NCBI GenBank assembly: GCA_900543105.1
Contig: UQQA01000022.1
Span: 1 to 24,687, forward strand
DNA length: 24,687 nucleotides
Source of the DNA: an uncultured Ruminococcus sp.
Lineage (GTDB): Bacteria; Bacillota; Clostridia; Oscillospirales; Ruminococcaceae
Direction of reading: 5' to 3'
Made by a program: the position numbers and the translations under genes
Notes under the pieces: model-generated
Told to the model about the DNA's origin: nothing
Database searches by the model: none
Seen by the model: only the letters and a program-made list of their open reading frames with translations
Part shown: one piece after another, positions 6,027 through 12,806 of the stretch
Position numbering within the stretch: position 1 is the stretch's first letter
Layout of the letters: each line of letters opens with the position of its first letter

Positions 6027-7431
6027 CTCACTCACAAGAACCAAGGAAGATTTTATCCCGAGAGAAGAGGGTAAGGTTTCAATGTACACCTGCGGTCCTA
6101 CGGTCTATCACTATGCCCATATCGGCAACCTCCGCAGCTATATTATGGAGGACGTTCTCGAAAAATATCTTCGCTTCACGGGACTTGACGTTAAAAGAGT
6201 AATGAACATCACCGATGTCGGACACCTCACAAGCGATGGCGACACGGGCGATGACAAGATGCTCAAAGGCGCAAAGCGTGAGCATAAGACTGTTATGGAG
6301 ATCGCAAAGTTTTACACGGACGCTTTCTTCGCCGACTGCGCAAAGCTCAACATCAAGACCCCTGACGTTGTTCAGCCTGCAACGGGCTGTATCGATGAGT
6401 TCATCAAGGTCATTTCCTCGCTTATCGAGAAAGGCTATGCTTATGAGGCAGGCGGAAACATCTACTTCGACACATCAAAGCTCAAACAGTATTACGTTTT
6501 CAACGATTTCAAGGAAGAAGACCTTGCTGTCGGCGTAAGAGAGGGCGTTGAAGAGGACTCCAACAAGCGTAACAAGGCTGACTTCGTGCTTTGGTTCACA
6601 AAGTCCAAATTTGACGATCAGGAGCTCAAATGGGACAGCCCGTGGGGAGTTGGCTACCCCGGCTGGCATATCGAATGTTCCTGCATAAGCATGAAATACC
6701 TCGGCGAGTACCTCGATATCCACTGCGGCGGCATCGACAATGCTTTCCCTCACCACACGAACGAGATCGCACAGAGCGAATCCTACCTCGGACATAAGTG
6801 GTGCAACTACTGGTTCCACGTTCACCACCTCAACACCAACAGCGGCAAAATGTCGAAGTCCTCGGGCGAGTTCCTCACCGTTTCGCTCCTCGAAGAAAAG
6901 GGCTACGATCCGCTCGTTTACCGCTTCTTCTGCCTGCTTTCACACTATAGAAAGTCGCTCGTTTTCTCGTATGAGAACCTCGACAACGCCGCAGTTTCCT
7001 ATAATAAGATGATCTCAAAGATCGCCGCACTTTTAAAGGAAAACGGCGGAGATGTCGACAAGGACTCTTACGACAGGCTTATGAAGAATTTCACCGATGC
7101 GCTCGATAACGACCTGAACACTGCGCAGGCTATAACAGCAGTTTATGACGTTCTCCGTGACGGCACAAACTCCGCAACAAAGCTTGCACTTATCGGGGAG
7201 TTTGACAAGGTGCTTTCTATCGGACTTATCGCGAACGCAGAAAAGCTCAACAAAGCCGCTGAAAATGTCAATGACGACCTCCCCGAAGAGGTAAAGAAGC
7301 TTGCCGAGGAGAGAAAGGCAGCGCGAAAGGAAAAGAATTTTGCCCTTGCCGATGAGCTCCGCGACAAGATAACCGCACTCGGATATGTTGTTGAGGAAAC
7401 ACGTCAGGGAACGAAGATAACAAAGAAATAA
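6013..7431 (+). CDS. cysS: Cysteinyl-tRNA synthetase
   Basis: Charges tRNA-Cys with cysteine in the cytoplasm; the product is 472 residues, a usual length. It is a class I synthetase: TCGPTVYHYAHIGN near the N-terminus gives the zinc Cys27 and the HIGH-type HIGN (36-39). WHIECS and FPHHTNEIAQSE provide further zinc and active-site residues, and KMSKS is at 279-283. A helical anticodon-binding region ends with a typical AxxRxxARxxKNFxxADxLRD stretch. The ATG at 6013 is chosen over upstream in-frame ATGs because GGAGG at 6000-6004 fits it and because the protein then starts in the family manner. It is the last gene of the T-box operon, so cysteine synthesis and tRNA-Cys charging share one sensor. 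Its TAA stop (7429-7431) is the first triplet of a heptamer repeat array. Confidence 0.97.
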   Translation: MKIYNSLTRTKEDFIPREEGKVSMYTCGPTVYHYAHIGNLRSYIMEDVLEKYLRFTGLDVKRVMNITDVGHLTSDGDTGDDKMLKGAKREHKTVMEIAKFYTDAFFADCAKLNIKTPDVVQPATGCIDEFIKVISSLIEKGYAYEAGGNIYFDTSKLKQYYVFNDFKEEDLAVGVREGVEEDSNKRNKADFVLWFTKSKFDDQELKWDSPWGVGYPGWHIECSCISMKYLGEYLDIHCGGIDNAFPHHTNEIAQSESYLGHKWCNYWFHVHHLNTNSGKMSKSSGEFLTVSLLEEKGYDPLVYRFFCLLSHYRKSLVFSYENLDNAAVSYNKMISKIAALLKENGGDVDKDSYDRLMKNFTDALDNDLNTAQAITAVYDVLRDGTNSATKLALIGEFDKVLSIGLIANAEKLNKAAENVNDDLPEEVKKLAEERKAARKEKNFALADELRDKITALGYVVEETRQGTKITKK

Positions 7432-7524
7432 TTCGGAATTAGGAATGCGGAATTCGGAATTATTATGGTTTCGTTTTTTTCTGTGAAAAGCCAAAATTGT
7501 AGGGGCGGATTTTATATCCGCCCG
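7430..7524. repeat. Repeat cluster II: heptamer array and GTAGGGGCGGAT hairpin
   Basis: The array at 7430-7463 (AATTCGGAATTAGGAATGCG and on) starts within the cysS stop codon. After about 35 bases comes GTAGGGGCGGAT at 7499-7510 with ATATCCGCCCG at 7514-7524, in which GGGCGGAT pairs with ATCCGCCC. It could act as a weak terminator, but no U-run follows directly. The 7432-7733 spacer otherwise holds only MITE copy 2 and a promoter region. Confidence 0.8.
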
Positions 7525-7600
7525 TTGCATATTTCGTTTTAACTCATAAAATTTCCGAATTTCTATTAACGCAGGGCATGTTTAATACACAGCAATAGTA

Positions 7601-7702
7601 ATACTAAACGCCAATAAAACTATAGACAAAAAATCTGCGCAAAATCCATATATCAGAGTTTTTGCTTGATTTTTTGTATAGTTTTTAATTGGTGTTTAGT
7701 AT
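7601..7702 (+). mobile_element. MITE-like element, copy 2 (102 bp)
   Basis: Terminal inverted repeats ATACTAAACGCCAAT and ATTGGTGTTTAGTAT, one mismatch in 15. The interior AAAAATCTGCGCAAAATCC and GCTTGATTTTTT match copies 1 and 3, and the two interior halves are themselves partly complementary, so the whole element can fold into one long hairpin. No coding capacity. The right end (TAGTATAAC) could supply a weak -10 box to the gene that starts at 7734. Confidence 0.75.
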
Positions 7703-7733
7703 AACATAAAACAGACGTAATTAGGGGTGAAAG

Positions 7734-8879
7734 ATGAAAGACAAAACAAAAACGATCATAGCCATAGCCGTAATTCTTATAACAGTTTTATCTGTATACG
7801 GTGTAAAGTATTACTATCGTCACAAGTATGACAAAGATATAGCCTTTGCCAAAGCCGAGGCGGAAGATCATATTGCCGAGAAATACGGCTTTGAGGATAT
7901 CAGTCTTGAACGGGACGAGGTTTACCCGACTTATTTTACGGATAATAATAACTTCAGTACAGCCTTTTCGGCAAACTGCGGCGGTGAAGAATTCAGCGTT
8001 GTTTTTTTCAAGGAGAACGGCAAGGCGGAATGCTTTGACAACTATCAGCAGGAAGAAATAAGAGCCGCTTTGGAAAAATATTTTTGTGAAAAATTCCCGA
8101 ACGGAAGCGTTGTTTCGATGTATTTTAAAGGCAATGGCGTACCTTATCCTTATGTCGGCTTTATGTATAAGGACGTTTTCTTTGACGGTGAAAACATAAC
8201 TGAAATTTTATCCAAATGCCAAGGCAAGCTTGAAATGGCGTTCTATGACACGGAATTTTCGCAGTCGGATATAGAAAAGATCATTCCGAAGGACAGCCGT
8301 TTGGAGGCGGAGTTCGCTTCATTTGATACAAAAGAGATTTGTGATGTGTGCGTAAACGAAGCAACGGATCATAGCTATAGTGAGCATTTTTATCTTATAC
8401 TTGAAAAGTATGCCCCGCATCTGACGGACTATATTTATATTAAAAATGATGGCGTAAACGGTTTTGATGTTGATATAATGGAAAAAGATGAGTTCCTGTA
8501 CGCTTATTTTCCCGTTGAGCCGAGAGAGCTTGCAACAAGGACGGATATAACCGCAGAGCGTGTCGAAATGAGCAAGGTCACGGAGATCTTCACTCGGTAC
8601 GGCGAGGAAAATTATCTCGGCGAGCAGCTTTCGGACGAGTATTATTTCGACAGTATCTACGGTGACGTGTGGATATATTATCCGCTTGAAAAGCTGGTTG
8701 GCTATGATATAGAAAAGGTCGGACTTGCGTGGTTCAGCGCAGGCGGAATGTCTGACAACCACAATATCGAAAAGGCTCGGGTATGCGGTGATTATGCTGT
8801 GTTCAATATGCCGTTCGGCGAGGACTATTTTAGGCTGGTTTATTCGGAGAATTTGACGGAATACACTCCGACCTACTAA
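7734..8879 (+). CDS. Membrane-anchored extracytoplasmic protein of unknown function
   Basis: A 381-residue protein that I do not recognise. A single hydrophobic segment at about residues 7-24 after MKDKTKT, with no lipobox and no clear cleavage site, suggests an uncleaved anchor with the rest outside. The remainder is a mixed alpha/beta protein rich in Tyr, Phe, Asp and Glu (for example TYFTDNNNFSTAFSANCGGE and DSIYGDVWIYYPLEKLVGYD). It has few cysteines and shows no enzyme motif. AGGGGT at 7723-7728 is the ribosome site. It stands alone between a MITE-like element and the secG promoter, so the context gives no function. It could be a sensor ectodomain or a cell-surface factor; both are guesses. 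Confidence 0.75.
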   Translation: MKDKTKTIIAIAVILITVLSVYGVKYYYRHKYDKDIAFAKAEAEDHIAEKYGFEDISLERDEVYPTYFTDNNNFSTAFSANCGGEEFSVVFFKENGKAECFDNYQQEEIRAALEKYFCEKFPNGSVVSMYFKGNGVPYPYVGFMYKDVFFDGENITEILSKCQGKLEMAFYDTEFSQSDIEKIIPKDSRLEAEFASFDTKEICDVCVNEATDHSYSEHFYLILEKYAPHLTDYIYIKNDGVNGFDVDIMEKDEFLYAYFPVEPRELATRTDITAERVEMSKVTEIFTRYGEENYLGEQLSDEYYFDSIYGDVWIYYPLEKLVGYDIEKVGLAWFSAGGMSDNHNIEKARVCGDYAVFNMPFGEDYFRLVYSENLTEYTPTY

Positions 8880-8946
8880 ACTGTATAGAATATACGGAAT
8901 TGCTCGGGGCATATTATGCAATATAAACATAAATTGTGAAAAGCCC

Positions 8947-8975
8947 TTGCATTTTCGGAAACTTTGTGATACAAT
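8947..8975 (+). promoter_or_regulatory. Promoter of secG
   Basis: TTGCAT at 8947-8952, a 17-base spacer and TACAAT at 8970-8975 preceded by TGA (extended -10). It lies about 54 bases before the secG start. Confidence 0.7.
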
Positions 8976-9028
8976 AAAATAAATAATTATGTAATCAAGC
9001 AACGTTTTATGAAAAAGGAAGGTCATAT

Positions 9029-9283
9029 ATGAGCATTTGGGAAATCATCTGCGGCGTTATTATGCTTATCGCCTGCATTATCCTTATCATTTTATCAATT
9101 CTTCAGCCGCCAAAGCAGCAGAATATGAGTTCGGCTTTATCTGGCTCATCATCAAACTTCTTTGACAAGACCGGCGGTGCAACAAGAGAGCAGGCTTTGA
9201 GCCAGCTTACCAAGGTCGTTGTTATCGTATTGTTTGTTATGACGCTTATCGTAAACATCATCGGCATTGTTGCAGGCAAGTAA
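9029..9283 (+). CDS. secG: Preprotein translocase subunit SecG
   Basis: Small subunit of the SecYEG protein-export channel in the cytoplasmic membrane. The 84 residues have the SecG layout: a first membrane helix at about 4-26, a hydrophilic Gly/Ser linker (SALSGSSSNFFDKTGGATRE) and a second membrane helix at about 61-81. The LSILQPPKQ segment after helix 1 corresponds to the usual LLQ(S/K) segment of the family. AAGGAAGG lies before the start. The next gene is rnr, a common order in Firmicutes (secG-rnr, often with smpB; smpB is not found here). A strong terminator separates the two, so they may not be fully co-transcribed. Confidence 0.92.
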   Translation: MSIWEIICGVIMLIACIILIILSILQPPKQQNMSSALSGSSSNFFDKTGGATREQALSQLTKVVVIVLFVMTLIVNIIGIVAGK

Positions 9284-9324
9284 GTGCTTGCGGTCGGTAT
9301 GTTTGTGAAAAATTGACCGATAAT

Positions 9325-9362
9325 GTCCTGTGTTTGCTTCGTTCAGACACAGGACCTTTTTT
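9325..9362 (+). terminator. Intrinsic terminator after secG
   Basis: GTCCTGTGT (9325-9333) pairs perfectly with ACACAGGAC (9347-9355), followed by CTTTTTT. It is the cleanest rho-independent terminator in the window. Confidence 0.92.
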
Positions 9363-9566
9363 AATTAGGAATTCGGAATGCGGAATTCGGAATTAATTCA
9401 ATGCGTAATGCGTAATTCGTAATGCGTAATTATTTGTGACCCGTTTTTTGATCAAAATTTTTAGAAAATACTTTATTGTAGAGGACGGGTTTCCCGTCCC
9501 CTACGGAATTATGGCATTTTACGAGTTAAAAATAATTCCGCATTCCGAATTCCTAATTCCGAATTT
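9362..9566. repeat. Repeat cluster III: inverted heptamer arrays around a GTAGAGGACGGG hairpin
   Basis: A heptamer array at 9362-9397 (TAGGAAT, TCGGAAT, GCGGAAT units) is followed by a second, related array at 9400-9431 built from GCGTAAT and TCGTAAT units. GTAGAGGACGGG (9478-9489) and CCCGTCCCCTAC (9493-9504) then form a 12-bp hairpin with one mismatch. An array of opposite orientation at 9531-9566 ends just before rnr. This is the most complete example of the array-hairpin-inverted array arrangement. Confidence 0.82.
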
Positions 9567-9586
9567 TTTAAGTTGGGAGTATGATT

Positions 9587-11719
9587 ATGGCAGCAGCTTT
9601 TGAAATTTACAAAACACGAATAAAAGAAATACTGAAGCAGAGCGGCAAAAAAAGCGTTCCGTTCAAGGTGCTTTACAACAAATGCAAGGGCAAGAGCCAG
9701 AAGCTGCCCGAGTTCAAGCGCGCCTTGACCGAGCTTATACGGAGCGGTGATGTTCTCGAAACGAAAGCCGGCTTCAAGCTTTCCGCAGGCAGCGGACTTT
9801 TCCGTGCGGAGGTCGTTCGCATCAACAAGAATTTCGGCTTTATCCGCAGGGACGACGGCAGCGAGGTTTTCGTTCCGGGCAAATTCTTCCTCGGCGCGAT
9901 GCCCGGAGATATCGTTCTTGCGCGGCTTATCCCGAAGAAGAACGAGGACAGAGAAATTCCCGACGGCGAAGTTGTCGAAGTTGTTGAGGAGAATTTCCGC
10001 GAGTTTACCGGCACGGCACAGTGCGAAAGCGGCACTTGGTATGTTTACACCGACAACAAGCTCAAAGACCCGATAATGGTCACGGACTGCGCAGTTTCCG
10101 TTCACAACGGTGACAAAGTTCTCGCCGAGCTTACACGCCGCGGAACTCGCCACGCCGACCACAGAGCGAAGATAACCGCAGTTTTCGGCTGCTCCGATCA
10201 GGCGGCAGTATGCGCGGAAGCGCTTCTTTACATCAACGGCGTCGAAGTCGAGTTCCCGAACGCTGTTCTTGACGAGGCTCGCTACGCCGAGCATAAGGGC
10301 ATACCGACCGACGAGATAAGCCGCAGACTTGACCTGCGCGATGAGATAATATTCACGATAGACGGTGCTGACACAAAGGATATCGACGATGCGGTTTCGG
10401 TAAAAAAGCTTTCGGACGGCTGGGAGCTTGGCGTTCATATAGCGGACGTTTCGTTCTATGTCAAGCCGAATTCCGAACTGGACAAGGATGCATTTCAGCG
10501 AGGAACTTCGATATACTATGCCGATAAGGTAGTCCCGATGCTCCCGAAAGAGCTTTCCAACGGGATATGTTCGCTCAATCCACAGGAGGACAGGCTTGCA
10601 TTTTCCTGCCTTATGAAGCTTGATGGGGGCGGAAAGCTTGTGAAGTACAAGTTCAGCAAGTCAATTATCCGCTCGCGCGTCAAGGGCGTTTACTCTGAGA
10701 TAAACAAAATTCTTGCCGCAAAGGAAAGCGGCACGGAAATTCCTGCTGAAATCGCGGAAAAATATAACGGTCTGACCGATACCATAATGCTTATGGAAGA
10801 GCTGGCTTCTATCCTCACCGCAAACAAGATCGGCAGAGGTGCGCCGCAGCTTGAAACGAGCGAATGCAAGCTTATCCTTGACGAAAATGAGGTCTGCGTT
10901 GACGTCCTCCCGAGAGAACGCGGCAAGAGCGAGCTTATCATTGAGGAATTTATGCTTATGGCAAATACAGCGGCGGCAAAAACTGCCCGTGAGCATAATA
11001 TCCCATTTGTTTACCGTGTACACGAAGACCCGTCGCCCGAAAAGATAGACGATCTGCTTGACACGGCGGCGCTGATGAACATAAAAGTTCCGCACTTCAC
11101 CGAAATAAAGGCAAAACACCTCTCCGAGATACTGGAGCAGGTCAAAGACAGCACACTTGCGCCCGTTATAAACAACCTCGTTCTCCGCTCAATGGCGAAA
11201 GCGAAGTATTCCGACAAGCCGCTCGGACATTTCGGACTTGTGCTTAAGGATTATGCGCACTTCACTTCGCCGATAAGACGTTACCCAGACCTTGCGATAC
11301 ACCGTATCCTCACCGACCTTTGCTACAATAAGCAGAGCGAAGAATATATGACCAAGCGTTACGCAGGCTTTGCGCACGATGCTTCGGAGCAGTCCTCCGC
11401 CTGCGAGCTTACCGCAATGAGGATAGAGCGTGAGTGTGACGACTGCTATGTTGCGGAATATATGCGCTCTCACCTCGGCGAAGAATTTGAGGGAATAATC
11501 AGCTCCGTTACGGAGTTCGGCTTCTTTGTCGAGCTGCCGAACACTGTCGAGGGACTTGTTTCGATAGACAGTCTTAAAGACGGAAACTATGAGTTCAACG
11601 GCAAATTTACGATAACGAACAGCGGTAAGCCTGCCTATTCTGTTGGCGACAGAGTAAAGGTGATATGCTCCGCCGCAAACGTTCCGACGGGTAAAGTTGA
11701 TTTTATTTTAGCTGAATAA
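9587..11719 (+). CDS. rnr: Ribonuclease R (3'-5' exoribonuclease)
   Basis: Degrades structured RNA from the 3' end. The 710-residue protein has the family's domains in order: an N-terminal winged-helix region (about 5-66), cold-shock domains (first one about 72-115, RINKNFGFIRRDDGSEVFVP), the RNB catalytic domain with TIDGADTKDIDDA (Asp259, 265, 267 and 268 as metal ligands), and a C-terminal S1 domain from about 628 (GIISSVTEFGFFVEL). It lacks the long basic tail seen in some relatives. ATG at 9587 is preferred over ATG at 9581 because GGGAG at 9575-9579 is seven bases from it. A heptamer array ends about 20 bases upstream of the start, so any promoter of its own would lie in or before the repeat cluster. 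Confidence 0.95.
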   Translation: MAAAFEIYKTRIKEILKQSGKKSVPFKVLYNKCKGKSQKLPEFKRALTELIRSGDVLETKAGFKLSAGSGLFRAEVVRINKNFGFIRRDDGSEVFVPGKFFLGAMPGDIVLARLIPKKNEDREIPDGEVVEVVEENFREFTGTAQCESGTWYVYTDNKLKDPIMVTDCAVSVHNGDKVLAELTRRGTRHADHRAKITAVFGCSDQAAVCAEALLYINGVEVEFPNAVLDEARYAEHKGIPTDEISRRLDLRDEIIFTIDGADTKDIDDAVSVKKLSDGWELGVHIADVSFYVKPNSELDKDAFQRGTSIYYADKVVPMLPKELSNGICSLNPQEDRLAFSCLMKLDGGGKLVKYKFSKSIIRSRVKGVYSEINKILAAKESGTEIPAEIAEKYNGLTDTIMLMEELASILTANKIGRGAPQLETSECKLILDENEVCVDVLPRERGKSELIIEEFMLMANTAAAKTAREHNIPFVYRVHEDPSPEKIDDLLDTAALMNIKVPHFTEIKAKHLSEILEQVKDSTLAPVINNLVLRSMAKAKYSDKPLGHFGLVLKDYAHFTSPIRRYPDLAIHRILTDLCYNKQSEEYMTKRYAGFAHDASEQSSACELTAMRIERECDDCYVAEYMRSHLGEEFEGIISSVTEFGFFVELPNTVEGLVSIDSLKDGNYEFNGKFTITNSGKPAYSVGDRVKVICSAANVPTGKVDFILAE

Positions 11720-11725
11720 CACGAA

Positions 11726-11758
11726 CCGCCCCGAAATGATATTGTCATTTCGGGGCGG
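11726..11758 (+). terminator. Strong hairpin after rnr
   Basis: CCGCCCCGAAATGA (11726-11739) and TCATTTCGGGGCGG (11745-11758) pair perfectly over 14 bases with a 5-base loop. The tail ATTATTGTAATT is only moderately U-rich. It lies 6 bases after the rnr stop and faces the convergent toxin-antitoxin genes. Confidence 0.8.
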
Positions 11759-11823
11759 ATTATTGTAATTGATTATACTTATAGTATTAAATTCTAAAAT
11801 TTATACGCATCTGCGCCGATTTT

Positions 11824-11925
11824 ATACTAAACACCATTTAAAATTTAGAAAAAATCAAGCCGACAATCTTGAATATATGCGATTTCGGCGCAGATTTTTT
11901 CCTTTATTTTATTGGTGTTTAGTAT
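11824..11925 (-). mobile_element. MITE-like element, copy 3 (102 bp, inverted)
   Basis: Perfect 13-base terminal inverted repeats, ATACTAAACACCA and TGGTGTTTAGTAT. Read on the minus strand it matches copy 1 closely (GGAAAAAATCTGCGCCGAAAT, then GTCGGCTTGATTTTTT and AAATTTTAAATGGTGTTTA). Its end adjoins the stop codon of the toxin gene, which it appears to supply. Confidence 0.78.
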
Positions 11926-12251
11926 TATATGTGTGTTTCCGAAAGCAGCGTTTTGATATCTCTTCCGCCATACATAATGCGGACTATTTTTACCGTTCCA
12001 TTTATTTCATCAACAAAATAGAAAACGAGGTAATTATTTACAGAAAATGTGCGTAATCCTTGATTATGCCACGGTTCAGCATCATAGATCTTGTGTCTGG
12101 ACGGCATTTCATCAAGACTGCGTATTTCATTAATTATTCTTTGCACTTGTTTTGCGGCGATTTGAGGTTCGCAAAGTTCGTTGTAAATATAGCGATAGAT
12201 ATTTTTTAAGTCGTTTTTTGCTGTTTCGGAGTAAAAAATTTGATATTTCAT
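11925..12251 (-). CDS. Type II toxin, RelE/ParE superfamily
   Basis: A 108-residue small basic protein whose likely role is the toxin of a type II pair (a ribosome-dependent mRNase or a gyrase poison; these cannot be told apart here). The layout is typical: a first strand YQIFYSETAKNDLKNIYRYI, a long helix, then LRTFSVNNYLVFYFVDEING and the terminal VKIVRIMYGGRDIKTLL, the RI(x)HGxRD-like signature of ParE/RelE. It starts in an ATGA overlap with the upstream antitoxin (12248-12251), so translation is coupled. Its TAA stop at 11925-11927 falls on the border of MITE copy 3. Codon use does not stand out from its surroundings. Confidence 0.88.
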   Translation of the reverse strand: MKYQIFYSETAKNDLKNIYRYIYNELCEPQIAAKQVQRIINEIRSLDEMPSRHKIYDAEPWHNQGLRTFSVNNYLVFYFVDEINGTVKIVRIMYGGRDIKTLLSETHI

Positions 12252-12553
12252 ATATTAAACTCCGATTTCAGTTCTTTTTCGACTTCATCTGCCGTATAAA
12301 TTCTTCCTGCTTTTATATCATCAACACCCTTGGCAATCTCAAAATCAAACTGTGCTTTTGAAAGAGAACCCATTGCGAGAGGGACATTTGCAGGAACTTT
12401 CACCTCAAAAGGAATACCGCCCGTGAGGTTGACCTGACACAAAAACATATTCACAGCTTCGGAAATGGATATCCCAAGCATAGCAAGGGTTTCCTCGGCG
12501 TTTGCTTTGACATTTTCATTTACACGGATATGGAGAGTTTCGGTTTTAGCCAT
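12248..12553 (-). CDS. Type II antitoxin, RelB/DinJ family
   Basis: A 101-residue partner that neutralises the toxin and represses the operon. The N-terminal half, KTETLHIRVNENVKANAEET followed by LGISISEAVNMFL, is the RelB/DinJ ribbon-helix-helix DNA-binding unit. The middle GGIPFEVKVP is typical of DinJ proteins, and the acidic C-terminal part (TADEVEKELKSEF) is the usual toxin-wrapping region. AAAGGA lies about 10 bases before the start. It precedes the toxin gene with a 4-base overlap, the standard order. A promoter and an operator-like palindrome lie directly upstream, consistent with autoregulation. Confidence 0.88.
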   Translation of the reverse strand: MAKTETLHIRVNENVKANAEETLAMLGISISEAVNMFLCQVNLTGGIPFEVKVPANVPLAMGSLSKAQFDFEIAKGVDDIKAGRIYTADEVEKELKSEFNI

Positions 12554-12578
12554 AGTATCACGATCCTTTCATCGGTTT

Positions 12579-12615
12579 GTGATTACATTGTATCACATTT
12601 TGTATGCAAAGTCAA
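12579..12615 (-). promoter_or_regulatory. Promoter and probable operator of the toxin-antitoxin operon
   Basis: On the minus strand TTGACT (complement at 12610-12615) is followed after exactly 17 bases by TACAAT (complement at 12587-12592), preceded by TGA as extended -10. The interrupted palindrome GTGAT-8-ATCAC at 12579-12596 covers the -10 box, the position expected for a ribbon-helix-helix operator. A second short palindrome (TGCATATTGCA, 12617-12627) lies upstream of the -35. Confidence 0.72.
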
Positions 12616-12628
12616 TGCAATATGCAAA

Positions 12629-12806
12629 ATTCGGAATTGTGAATTCGGAATTCGGAATTTTTATGTTTTGGCGGCAAAAAGGCTTTGACGGTGTAAAATA
12701 AATAGTATGCAAGATTTGACATAAAAATTATTTCAACAGATATAGGCTTTATGTGAAAAAGCGGAGCAAAAATAATTCCGCATTCCGAATTCCTAATTCC
12801 GAATTT
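12629..12806. repeat. Repeat cluster IV: inverted heptamer arrays between sbcD and the toxin-antitoxin promoter
   Basis: An array at 12629-12660 and one of opposite orientation at 12771-12806 flank about 110 bases without a recognisable gene. The second array begins directly after the sbcD stop codon (AGTTAAATTCGGAATTAGG on the minus strand). No GTAGGGG hairpin is visible between this pair. Confidence 0.78.

Noticed and set aside
9362..9566. Possible CRISPR array
   Set aside because: The units are 7 bases in direct tandem without unique spacers of constant length, and no cas gene is near.
11769..12056. 95-codon plus-strand frame across MITE copy 3 and the toxin gene
   Set aside because: It crosses a repeat and lies antisense to a well-supported toxin gene, with no ribosome site.
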